In this document: piece by piece, positions 8,767 to 16,769 of the stretch
Layout of the letters: the number at the start of each line of letters is the position of its first letter
Numbering within the stretch: position 1 is the stretch's first letter
Translations under genes and position numbers: made by a program
DNA from: Acidobacteriaceae bacterium UBA1307
GTDB lineage: Bacteria; Acidobacteriota; Terriglobia; Terriglobales; Acidobacteriaceae
Length of the DNA: 64,000 nt
Assembly (NCBI GenBank): GCA_002307235.1
Contig: DBTV01000033.1
Coordinates: 50,096 to 114,095, forward strand
Reading direction: 5' to 3'
Notes under the pieces: generated by a model
The model's input: only the letters and a program-made list of their open reading frames with translations
Told to the model about the DNA's origin: nothing
The model's database searches: none

Positions 8767-11700
8767 TTATTGGAAGGTTACTTCTACGGGATAGGTATGA
8801 ATGATGCTGCCCGATCCAGAGGCCGTGATCTGGACGGTGTAGGTGCCCTTTGTGGTTTGAATGGCGGGGTGACCGCCGCATCCGTTCATCGCCTGCATAC
8901 CGGCCAGCAGCAGGAAGAAGGCAACGAGCCGTGGGCCGCCGATCGAGTGCAACATTCTGCGTCCGCGCCGGAAGCATCCGGCAAAGAGCAGCCCGACCAG
9001 AGGCGCGGCCAGCCATCCGCAGAGCTGCGTGCCATGGTTTTGCGCGCGCAGGCTGGCCGAGGTCGTCGACGTGGTGGAGTAGAACTTCAACACCTCGGTG
9101 ACGGCCGTGTTTGAGCCGTCGAGCAGTACCTGATCCGTCGCCAGCGTGCAGGCCGTGTTCTGCGGCAGCCCCGTGCAGCCAAGGCTCACGTAGCCGTAGT
9201 AGTTGCTGGAAGGCGTCAGCGTGATGTTGAGCGAGGTCGTGGTGCCGGTGGCGATGGTCAGTGCGCTTTGCGAGGCGGTCACCGCAAAGTCGCCGCCCCA
9301 GCCCGAAGCCGGTGCAATGTAAATGGGGTAGTTGCCGGTTGTGGCCGAGGCGGCGTAGTAGCTGTCGCCCACATAGGATGCGGTCAACTGATGCACACCT
9401 GAAGCGAGGCCCGTGACAGCGTCAAACTCCGCATTGCCCTGCGCCGAGACGCTGATGCTGCCATAGGCTGTGCCGTCAACATATAACGTGGCCTTGCCGG
9501 AAGGAACCTTGGAAGAACCGCTCGGTTGCGTGTAGCTGACATAGACGATGACGTTCAGCGATGTTCCTGAGTAGACGATCAGCGGCGAACTGGAAATGCT
9601 GAGCGCGGTGGTGTTGATGGACACGGTAACGGTGGTTGTGGCCGAGGTGCTTGTCTCAAAATCGGTATTGCCCGCATAGACCACATAGAGACTGTTGGTG
9701 CCAGAGGGAAGCGTGCTCAACGCAAGGCTGGCCGTGCCGCTGGACAAGGTCGCCGTGCCGAGCAGAGCCACGCCGTTGTAGAAGCTCACGGTGCCGGTTG
9801 GCGTGGCCACGGCAGAAGAAACCGTGGCCGTCAGCGTGATGGGAACGCCCGCCTGCGTGCTCGTGGAGGAAACCTGCAACGCGGTTTGCGTGGATGTTTT
9901 CACCGCGGTAAAGGTTGCGCCCGCCACGCTGCCGGCAAAGTTGCTGCTGCCTGCATAACTGACCGCGAGCGCATGACTGCCCGGCGAGGGTGCAAAGCTG
10001 TAGCTGGCAATGCCGTTGCTCAGCGTAACGGATTGCGCGCTGCCATCGAGAGCAAAGATGACCGCGCCGGTGGGTACATCAGAACCGCTCTGCGCGGCAA
10101 CGGTGGCGGTGGCCACTACGGTTTGGCCCGAGCTGTAACCGCCCTCGGGCACGGTGGGATTGAGGCCAAGCGACAGTGTGGTTTCCACAAAATCGGAGAC
10201 GACAATCGTGACCGAGTTACTGGAACTTCCCGAGTTATAGAGCGCATCGCCGCCATACACGCCCGTGATTGTGTGCGTGCCCTTGGTGAGAGCGGTGGTG
10301 GAAAAGCTCAGCGCACCGGAGGAGAGCGTGGCGCTGCCGAGCGCGGTGGTGCCATCGTAGAAGGTCACCGTGCCTGTCGCCTCCGACAATCCGGAGGCGG
10401 TGGCAACGGTGGCGGTGAAGGGCACGGACTGCGCGACGGTGGCCTGCGTTATGCCCGAGGCAATGGTCAGGCTCGGCGTGGCCTTGACGACTGTGAGGCT
10501 GAGCGTGACGGAAGAGGTGGTTTCAATCGGCGCATAGGTCGCATCGCCCGCATAGGTGGCGGCGAGCGTGTGCGTGCCGGCCGTCAGCCCCGAGGAGAGC
10601 GTGAAGGTGGCCGCGCCGCCAGAGAGCGCGGCGACAGCGGTGGCACTGCCATCCACATAGAGCGTGACGGTGCCGGTGGCCGCCGAAGCCGCGCTGGCCG
10701 CAACGGTGATTGATTGCGTCGGATAGATGCTGCCGGTGGGCGAACTGATGGACAGCTTCAGCCCCGAGGCCGTGCTGGCCGCCGTGCCGCTCGAGGTGCC
10801 GGTCAACGTGAGCGTGTTGGTGCTTGGCCCCTGCGAGGGCAGGCTCACGGTCGCCGTGCGGGTGGCGCCGGGCGAGGTGGGCACAAAGTTGGTGGCCAGA
10901 TAGCAACTGAGGGCCGGTTCAATGGTGGAGGTGAAGTCGCACTGCGCAATGCTCGGCGTGCTGCTCAGTGTGGCGTTGAGCGGAAAATCATCCGCGTCGC
11001 CCGTCTCGAAGATGCCGCCGGTTTGCGTATAGGTGGGGGCCTGATTGCCGGAGTTGACGATGGTGATTTGCGCCGCGGAGCCGGAGGAGCCCACGGCCGT
11101 TGCCGAAGCATACGTAATGGTGTTGGCGGCGCGCGGAATCAGATAGTGATTGACAGTGCTGCTGCCGGAGGCGCGCATGGCCGTCATGATATTGCCGAAG
11201 GGATCAATGCTGAAACCGAAGCTCGGCCGGCCGCTGTTGAGCTTGGTGACATCGCCGCCCGTCAGCGTGCCGTATTCATTCGGAACCCGGTAGACCACCG
11301 AGGTTGCGGTATCGGTGGCCGAGGCGCCGTAGTCGCTCATGAACAGACTGCCCGAGGCATCGAAGCCAACGGCCCATGGATACGACGCATTGATGCCCAG
11401 CTTGTAGGGAGTTTTTCCGGTGGCGGGCAGATACCATGCGTCCTTGGCCGTGTAGTCGGAGACGCCGAGGTTGCCCAGCAGATCGGCGGCCACGCCGAAG
11501 CACAGTCCAAAGTAACCCGAATACAGTTTCGTACTCGTGGCCGCGCCATTGTCGAGCGTGTAGCGATAGAGAAAGGTGTTTGCCGTGCCGGTCAGATTGT
11601 AGTTGCAAGTCCAGATGTTGCCGGCCACGTCGGTGTTGATGGTGCGTCCGCTGGCGCTGTTGAGGGTGATGGCGTCGGTAGAACTCCACGTGCCATTTTC

Positions 11701-13209
11701 ATAGGGGTACAGTGTGGCCGCCGCAGTGGAGACGGCGATCAGATCGCCCGCGCCGTTGATGGACACGTCCTGAATGCCGGAGGAAGCAACCGCAACGGAG
11801 ACCGTTCCATCGGTGGCTTGCTTCACGATCTGTCCATTGCCCGTATCCGCGAAAAACAGATTGCCGAAGGGATCGGATTTGATGCCGCGCGGCGTCTTCA
11901 TGGCGATGCTGGTTGAACCGCTGGTCAGCGTTCCAGCCACGACCGTGGCCGCGCCGCCGGTCTCATAGGTCAGCACCGGGCCGAGCCCTCCGCCACCCAG
12001 AAACACGCGCAACTGCACCTTGTTATTGGCATCATAAAAAACAATGGCGCCGGGGCGCGCACCGGGATAAAGCGGCGCGAAGGTGACATTGACCACGCAA
12101 CTGCTGCCGGAGGTGTAGGTGGTTCCGGTCGAGCAGGTGCTGCTGCCCGCATCGGTGTAATCCTTGCCGGTTTGCCCGGCGGTGACGACTTTGATGGTTG
12201 CCGTTGCCGCCGCAAGGCTCGAGGTAAATGTGATATTGACGGGAACGGTGAGCGTGGCGGAGCTGGCCTGCAACAAGCCCAGATAAATGGCGCCCTGCGA
12301 ATACCGCACGACCGAAGAGGCATTGGTGACGTAGACGGCGCCGCGCGTATCCACGGCGACAGACGTGGGAGAAAGCAGGGATACGCCCAGCGCCGTCTGG
12401 CTGCTCGTCACCGGAGCAGAGGTGCTGGTGCTATAGGGAACCTTGACGACGCGACTGTTGCCGGTGTCGGCGATGTACACATTGCTGTTGGCATCGACGG
12501 CGACACCGTTCGGCGCAAGCAGGCCCGTGCCCACGGTCGAGGCGGTGGTGCTGCCACTCGGCAGAGACACCACGGCATTTTGTCCCGGGTCGGCCACGTA
12601 GACATTGCCGTGCCGATCGACCGCGACCTGTGTGGGCGTTACCAGCCCGGTGAGGATCACCGACTGCGTATAGGTGGTGCCACTCAGCGTTTCCTTGACC
12701 ACGCGCTGGTTGCCCTGGTCCACGATGTAGACGTTGCCGGAGGTGTCGGCCGCGACGCCAGTCACCTTGCCGAGCCCGGTCCCGAGCGAGGTTGGCGCAT
12801 TCAGATTGAAGACGCCCTGCGCGGTCTCGTAGAGATAGGCCACGTTCGAGGTTCCGTTGGCCACCAACAGGTTGCCTGAAACATCGACGGCAATCTGCCC
12901 GGGGGTGTGCAGCGAAGAAACGATGGTCGATTTGGTGCCGTTGCCGCCGATGTATTTATAAATGGTCGAGGCTCCGCCGTCGCTCACATAGAGGTTGCCG
13001 TAGGGGTCGGCGGCCACGCCACTCAGGCTGGAAAACCCCGCGCCAATGGTGTTCTGTGTGGTGGCCGTGGCCTGCGCCCTGGCCTGTTCTGTGCCGACCA
13101 GCAAGCCGCACAGAACCAACAGCCAAAATAGAGTTCTGCTGTCTGCCATCATGTTCTTCACCGTTCTCTCTCCACTCGCATTCCATCGATAGATATTTTT
13201 GTGCTGCAT
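8767..13209 (-). CDS. Very large secreted NHL-repeat / bacterial Ig-like repeat protein
   Basis: About 1480 residues. After a signal peptide (LFWLLVLCGLLVG, cleaved near QARA), residues ~50-320 and again ~430-690 carry NHL-type propeller blades (GVAADPYGNLYVSDGG, GVAVDANSNVYIADTGNSR). Residues ~820-1290 hold about five Ig-like repeats (GTVTLYVDGSATAV, GTVTFYDGTTALGSATL, GTVSFYNGVALLG). Near the C-terminus two hydrophobic stretches surround a basic patch (FRRGRRM), followed by NGCGG and a final beta-rich tail (GTYTVQITASGSG). It is probably a surface or adhesion protein. ATG 13209 has GGAG upstream; ATG 13224 overlaps the stop of receptor 2 (TAATG), suggesting translational coupling; MMADSR at 13152 is also possible. 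Confidence 0.85.
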   Translation of the reverse strand: MQHKNIYRWNASGERTVKNMMADSRTLFWLLVLCGLLVGTEQARAQATATTQNTIGAGFSSLSGVAADPYGNLYVSDGGASTIYKYIGGNGTKSTIVSSLHTPGQIAVDVSGNLLVANGTSNVAYLYETAQGVFNLNAPTSLGTGLGKVTGVAADTSGNVYIVDQGNQRVVKETLSGTTYTQSVILTGLVTPTQVAVDRHGNVYVADPGQNAVVSLPSGSTTASTVGTGLLAPNGVAVDANSNVYIADTGNSRVVKVPYSTSTSAPVTSSQTALGVSLLSPTSVAVDTRGAVYVTNASSVVRYSQGAIYLGLLQASSATLTVPVNITFTSSLAAATATIKVVTAGQTGKDYTDAGSSTCSTGTTYTSGSSCVVNVTFAPLYPGARPGAIVFYDANNKVQLRVFLGGGGLGPVLTYETGGAATVVAGTLTSGSTSIAMKTPRGIKSDPFGNLFFADTGNGQIVKQATDGTVSVAVASSGIQDVSINGAGDLIAVSTAAATLYPYENGTWSSTDAITLNSASGRTINTDVAGNIWTCNYNLTGTANTFLYRYTLDNGAATSTKLYSGYFGLCFGVAADLLGNLGVSDYTAKDAWYLPATGKTPYKLGINASYPWAVGFDASGSLFMSDYGASATDTATSVVYRVPNEYGTLTGGDVTKLNSGRPSFGFSIDPFGNIMTAMRASGSSTVNHYLIPRAANTITYASATAVGSSGSAAQITIVNSGNQAPTYTQTGGIFETGDADDFPLNATLSSTPSIAQCDFTSTIEPALSCYLATNFVPTSPGATRTATVSLPSQGPSTNTLTLTGTSSGTAASTASGLKLSISSPTGSIYPTQSITVAASAASAATGTVTLYVDGSATAVAALSGGAATFTLSSGLTAGTHTLAATYAGDATYAPIETTSSVTLSLTVVKATPSLTIASGITQATVAQSVPFTATVATASGLSEATGTVTFYDGTTALGSATLSSGALSFSTTALTKGTHTITGVYGGDALYNSGSSSNSVTIVVSDFVETTLSLGLNPTVPEGGYSSGQTVVATATVAAQSGSDVPTGAVIFALDGSAQSVTLSNGIASYSFAPSPGSHALAVSYAGSSNFAGSVAGATFTAVKTSTQTALQVSSTSTQAGVPITLTATVSSAVATPTGTVSFYNGVALLGTATLSSGTASLALSTLPSGTNSLYVVYAGNTDFETSTSATTTVTVSINTTALSISSSPLIVYSGTSLNVIVYVSYTQPSGSSKVPSGKATLYVDGTAYGSISVSAQGNAEFDAVTGLASGVHQLTASYVGDSYYAASATTGNYPIYIAPASGWGGDFAVTASQSALTIATGTTTSLNITLTPSSNYYGYVSLGCTGLPQNTACTLATDQVLLDGSNTAVTEVLKFYSTTSTTSASLRAQNHGTQLCGWLAAPLVGLLFAGCFRRGRRMLHSIGGPRLVAFFLLLAGMQAMNGCGGHPAIQTTKGTYTVQITASGSGSIIHTYPVEVTFQ

Positions 13210-13223
13210 CGCGGCACTCTCCA

Positions 13224-15716
13224 TTAGAAGTTCAGGCGCAAGCCCGCCTGCAGATTGCGGGGTCTACCCGCGGAGGTAATGCCGATCGCTTTGTAATCGA
13301 GCGTGTTGGTTGTATCGGCCACGTAGTAGTTGGTTCCGGAGTTCACATTGACCGAGGGAGCCTTGGCCACGCTGCCCTGCGGCATGTCATAGAACAGACC
13401 GCCACCGCCACGCAGCGCCAGTGTGCCGTGCCCGAATGGGTCCCAGGCAAAACCCACGCGCGGAGCAAAGACGCGTTGCGCATCGTAGAATCCGCGTTTG
13501 CCGATGGTCGGCACGCTCAACACATCCGTGCTGTTTGCCGTTGGAACGTTGCTGGCATAGGCAGTGGGCACGCCATTACCGGCGCGGCGCAGACCATTGA
13601 AGCGGTTGCCGGAGCCGGCCACCACCGTGCCATCGGAGTTCACCGTCACCTCGGTGCTGGTGTCGTAGTACTCCGGATAAAATGAGGCGATGTTGTCGTA
13701 GCGTGTGGTCCACGGCGTCGTCCATTCATAGCGCAGGCCCACGTTCAGCGACAGCCCGCGCGAGACGCGCCAGATGTCATCGACAAAGGCCGAGGCCTGC
13801 CACATGCGGAACAGTCCCTGTGGGTTGTAGGCTGCCTCGCTGTAAGCCTGAAAGTTGCCGAGCAGCGCATCGGCCAGTGCATCGCCCGTGGTGTAATCGC
13901 TGGCCACGGTGGTGAAGGCCGCGCTGCCGTAGGAGTTGGGCTGTCCGTTCTGGTCGTGACGATTGCGGCCCCACAGCCCGCCGATCTTCAGCGAGTGATT
14001 GCCGCGCGTCCAGGTGAACAGATCCTTGCCCTGCAGATAAGTGGTGTGCGAGTGGGCCAAAAAGCTGTCGGATTTGAAGGCCGTGTATCCGGCCACGCTC
14101 ACCGAAGGAATGCCCAGCTTCGGACCGTAGTCGGGAAAGATGTCTTCGTAAGAAAGTCCGTAGTAAGACTTCTGCCAATCGTTGCCGTTAGGGAACTGAT
14201 CGGTGGAGGTCCACAGCGCCGCCACAGCCACCTCGTTGAAGGCATTCGGCGTCAGAACATGCGTGTAAGAAACCACGGTGTTGTTGGTCGGAACATGCTC
14301 CCGATAGGACGCGGTGGGCAGACTGCCGCTGCCCAGGGGATTGGTGCGACGATGCGTATCGTTGATCCAGCGGCCATAGACGGCGTTGCGCGGATTGATC
14401 GAATAGTCCACGCGCAGCATGTGTTCACGATTCACGTACGGTTCGGGCAGTTCGTAGATTGTGTTTTTGGATGACTGGCAGGAATCCGAGTCGCAGGTGG
14501 TTCCCAAATAAGACGTAGCCTTGGCGATGATGTGTTCGTAAATCTTCTGCAGTCCTTTGCCCCAGGGCGTGATCATGTTGGAAATGTCGCAGGTGGTGGT
14601 ATTGATCTGGATGTGCAGGCTGGGCACATTCTTCAGTGCGCAGGTGCTGCGCGAGGTGGTGAAGTTGCCGCGAATCGCCGGCAACACCGGCAGCGAAACC
14701 AGACTTGGATTGGTGTTCTGCGCAATCACCTTCCATTCCGAACCACCGAAGATGAACAGCTTGTCACGCAGAACCGGAAAACCGACGGCCCCACCAAAAT
14801 CGTTGAAGCGCAGATGATTGTGGATGGCTTTGTAGGTGGTTGAGTCGCGCGAAAAATAGTTGGCCGCATCGAGGATATTATTGCGAATCATCTCGAAGGC
14901 CGAACCGTGAATCTGGTTGGTGCCCGAGCGCGTAACCACATTCACCGCCGGGCCAGCCGAATCGCCCCACTCTGCGCCGAAGGAGGAGGTCTGCACGCTG
15001 ACGTGCTCAATGAAGTCGAGACCGACGTTGTTGAACTGCGTGCCGTTGGTGCTGATGTCCTTGTTGATGGTGCCGTCGACGTAAAGACCGTTGCTGGTTG
15101 CGCGCATGCCGTTGAGCACGATGGAGGTGGTGCTGCCGGTGATGATGTCGCTCATCGCGTCTTGCGGATCGGGTGTGACCGAGCCGGGCAGCGTGCCCAG
15201 CAGATCCAGATAATTTCTGCCGTTCAATGCCAGATCGCGCACCGTTTCGCCGTCGATGATGTGCTCCACCTGGCCGGTCTGCGTGTTGACCATCTCGCCG
15301 ACCTCGGCGGTGACGATGACCTGCTCGGCCTGTGCGCCCACATGCAGCGCAAAATTCACGCTGAAGGCGCTGCCGTCGTTGAGCTCATAGCCCTGCCGGG
15401 TCTCGCCCCCAAAGCCGGTAGCCTGCACCGCAATCGAGTAGTGTCCGGTTTGCAGCGAGGGGAAACGATATTCGCCACGGCTGTTGGACTGCGTGCTCAC
15501 TACGGTATTGGTTTCCACGCGTGTCGCGGTAACGGTCGCCGCAGGAATCGCCGCGCCTGATGCGTCCGTGACCAGTCCGTTGATGCTGCCGGTGTCTGCC
15601 TGCGCCCGTGCCGCTTGCGGCGCTGCCAGCGCCATCAGCAAAAGAAAGACTCCGGCACAAAACTGGGGGATTTTTATGCGATGCGTGCTTCTTGTTGTGA
15701 ATCTGTATTCAGTCAC
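13224..15716 (-). CDS. TonB-dependent receptor, Oar-like, with an apparently shortened barrel (receptor 2)
   Basis: About 830 residues: signal peptide (FLLLMALAAPQAARAQ), carboxypeptidase-regulatory-like domain (SINGLVTDASGAAIPAATVT), plug (LALNGRNYLDLLGTLPG) and barrel. The barrel runs as in the other receptors to LALRGGGGLFYDMPQGS, but only about 55 residues later it ends with RPRNLQAGLRLNF, the usual terminal strand. The intact receptors here have roughly 350-430 residues after the equivalent point, so ~300 residues of barrel seem to be missing in frame. Start chosen as GTG at 15716, about 10 nt after GAGAGG; no ATG lies near the signal peptide. Its stop overlaps a possible start of the NHL/Ig gene, and a cysteine-rich mini-ORF lies 340 nt upstream. 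Confidence 0.85.
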   Translation of the reverse strand: MTEYRFTTRSTHRIKIPQFCAGVFLLLMALAAPQAARAQADTGSINGLVTDASGAAIPAATVTATRVETNTVVSTQSNSRGEYRFPSLQTGHYSIAVQATGFGGETRQGYELNDGSAFSVNFALHVGAQAEQVIVTAEVGEMVNTQTGQVEHIIDGETVRDLALNGRNYLDLLGTLPGSVTPDPQDAMSDIITGSTTSIVLNGMRATSNGLYVDGTINKDISTNGTQFNNVGLDFIEHVSVQTSSFGAEWGDSAGPAVNVVTRSGTNQIHGSAFEMIRNNILDAANYFSRDSTTYKAIHNHLRFNDFGGAVGFPVLRDKLFIFGGSEWKVIAQNTNPSLVSLPVLPAIRGNFTTSRSTCALKNVPSLHIQINTTTCDISNMITPWGKGLQKIYEHIIAKATSYLGTTCDSDSCQSSKNTIYELPEPYVNREHMLRVDYSINPRNAVYGRWINDTHRRTNPLGSGSLPTASYREHVPTNNTVVSYTHVLTPNAFNEVAVAALWTSTDQFPNGNDWQKSYYGLSYEDIFPDYGPKLGIPSVSVAGYTAFKSDSFLAHSHTTYLQGKDLFTWTRGNHSLKIGGLWGRNRHDQNGQPNSYGSAAFTTVASDYTTGDALADALLGNFQAYSEAAYNPQGLFRMWQASAFVDDIWRVSRGLSLNVGLRYEWTTPWTTRYDNIASFYPEYYDTSTEVTVNSDGTVVAGSGNRFNGLRRAGNGVPTAYASNVPTANSTDVLSVPTIGKRGFYDAQRVFAPRVGFAWDPFGHGTLALRGGGGLFYDMPQGSVAKAPSVNVNSGTNYYVADTTNTLDYKAIGITSAGRPRNLQAGLRLNF

Positions 15717-16005
15717 GTTTGCGTCACCTCTCGATATGTTTGTTTCTTCGTTCTTGTGATGGATGTCGTTGTGAAGGTGCAGACACAAGAACGCTACGCA
15801 GACTCTGGCCCCGCGTCTGCATCCGATCCATGGGTTCTTGCGCCACTCAGACGAAAAAGTGTTTTCCCAACGCGGAGGTCATGAGACCCTGCGATGAAGG
15901 CACAACGGGGGCATAAAAATGATTCAGAGTCGTTTCAAAAAAATCTTTGGAAGGCGATAGATCTATCGATCAGCAAGAAGAAGGATGCTGCTGAAGGCAT
16001 AAAAA

Positions 16006-16031
16006 TAGCCCACCAAAAATGTTGATGGGCA
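16006..16031 (-). terminator. Terminator-like hairpin upstream of receptor 2
   Basis: On the minus strand GCCCA pairs with TGGGC, with three further inner pairs after a mismatch, and TATTTTTATG follows. It lies about 25 nt after the stop of the cysteine-rich mini-ORF and about 290 nt before the receptor 2 start. The arrangement resembles an attenuator, or simply the end of a short transcript. Confidence 0.4.
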
Positions 16032-16055
16032 GACACAGCCAATGTAGAGAAGACT

Positions 16056-16172
16056 CTATTGCTGGCGACAGCGTTTCTGCCCTGCCCGAAGACAACACGG
16101 ACAACAGGCAGAGGCGTGCACGAAGGCACGAAGCGCAAGTTGGTAGATATTGAGTCTCACGATTGCAGTCAT
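16056..16172 (-). CDS. Candidate cysteine-rich leader peptide (38 residues)
   Basis: A 38-codon frame starting ATG at 16172 and ending TAG at 16056-16058. It encodes a basic peptide with a cysteine cluster (ACCPCCLRAG) and one later cysteine. It lies upstream of receptor 2 on the same strand, and a hairpin with a T-run follows its stop by about 25 nt. That order (short ORF with a run of one amino acid, then terminator, then gene) is the layout of an amino-acid-responsive leader. There is no good ribosome binding site, and I cannot tell whether the peptide is conserved, so expression is uncertain. Confidence 0.3.
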   Translation of the reverse strand: MTAIVRLNIYQLALRAFVHASACCPCCLRAGQKRCRQQ

Positions 16173-16605
16173 GGTAGCACAGAACTCTGAAATTAAACAT
16201 CCATAGAAACTTTGCGCGCGCAAGCGCCCTGCCAGCGGAGATTCCGAAGCCTCTGGGTCAGAATTTTCACCCTGGCACGGTGGCGACGGTCCACAATCTG
16301 CCGCAGCAATCCCGGAACCATCGTTGCCCTCCGGTTTCTTCTCCGTTCTTGCAATCGCAAGGTTTATGCATCGGCGCGCGCGCAACGGCAACAATGCCCT
16401 ATGCGAGCCAATCAATTCGAGCCGCTTCTCGGTCAATCGCACGCCTGATTTTCAAGCAGGACACGCGCGATTTTGCCTTGCGTGCAGGCCGTGGGGACGA
16501 TACCAACGGCCTGCAAAATTGCGACCGATCATTTCGCATCATGAGATCTTTTTTGCTCTGCCGCCGCTGTCCGTCACAACATCACATGCGGTCATCTGTC
16601 GGATC

Positions 16606-16643
16606 TGTTCGGCACCTGACAGAAACTTGTCAGGAATCTGTAA
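16606..16643 (+). promoter_or_regulatory. 11-bp-phased direct repeats, candidate OmpR/PhoB-type regulator site
   Basis: Half-sites TGTTC (16606), TGACA (16617), TGTCA (16628) and TGTAA (16639) are spaced exactly 11 bp apart, the periodicity bound by OmpR/PhoB-family dimers. The sub-blocks CTTGTCA and TCTGTAA-GGAA closely match those upstream of the Nramp gene (24330-24356). The last repeat lies about 126 nt before the oxalate decarboxylase start. Binding by the regulator at 23443-24120 is inferred. Confidence 0.45.
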
Positions 16644-16724
16644 GGAAGATTCGTGATTGACTGACATCGAGCGAGGAGGGGCAGTTCCCTCTCCCTCGCG
16701 GAATGGCCCCATGGGCTCGACCCC

Positions 16725-16751
16725 ATGATTTTGCCGCGATGCAAAAATCAT
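16725..16751 (+). promoter_or_regulatory. 5' leader hairpin of the oxalate decarboxylase operon
   Basis: ATGATTTTGC (16725-16734) pairs with GCAAAAATCAT (16741-16751) with one bulged base and a 6-nt loop. It ends 10 nt before the ribosome binding site GGAGAAG at 16761. An alternative hairpin, CATGGG at 16710-16715 with CCCATG at 16722-16727, overlaps the first arm, so the two structures are mutually exclusive. This could affect translation; no function is shown. Confidence 0.35.
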
Positions 16752-16769
16752 GCATCGCCAGGAGAAGCA

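Larger units (their letters stand above)
15717..16769. other. 1-kb divergent regulatory region between receptor 2 and the oxalate decarboxylase operon
   Basis: No large gene is supported. On the minus-strand side it holds a cysteine-rich mini-ORF, a terminator-like hairpin and a perfect 14-bp palindrome CGATAGATCTATCG at 15955-15968. On the plus-strand side it holds 11-bp-phased TGTCA-type repeats (16606-16643) and a 5' leader hairpin (16725-16751). The middle (about 16200-16560) shows short overlapping frames with no support. Confidence 0.5.

Noticed and set aside
9600..10900. Tandem DNA repeat in the NHL/Ig gene
   Set aside because: The periodicity is explained by protein-level Ig repeats with diverged DNA; it is not a separate repeat element.
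15955..15968. Palindrome CGATAGATCTATCG as an operator
   Set aside because: Perfect 14-bp symmetry but no second copy, no linked regulator and no promoter nearby, so chance cannot be excluded.
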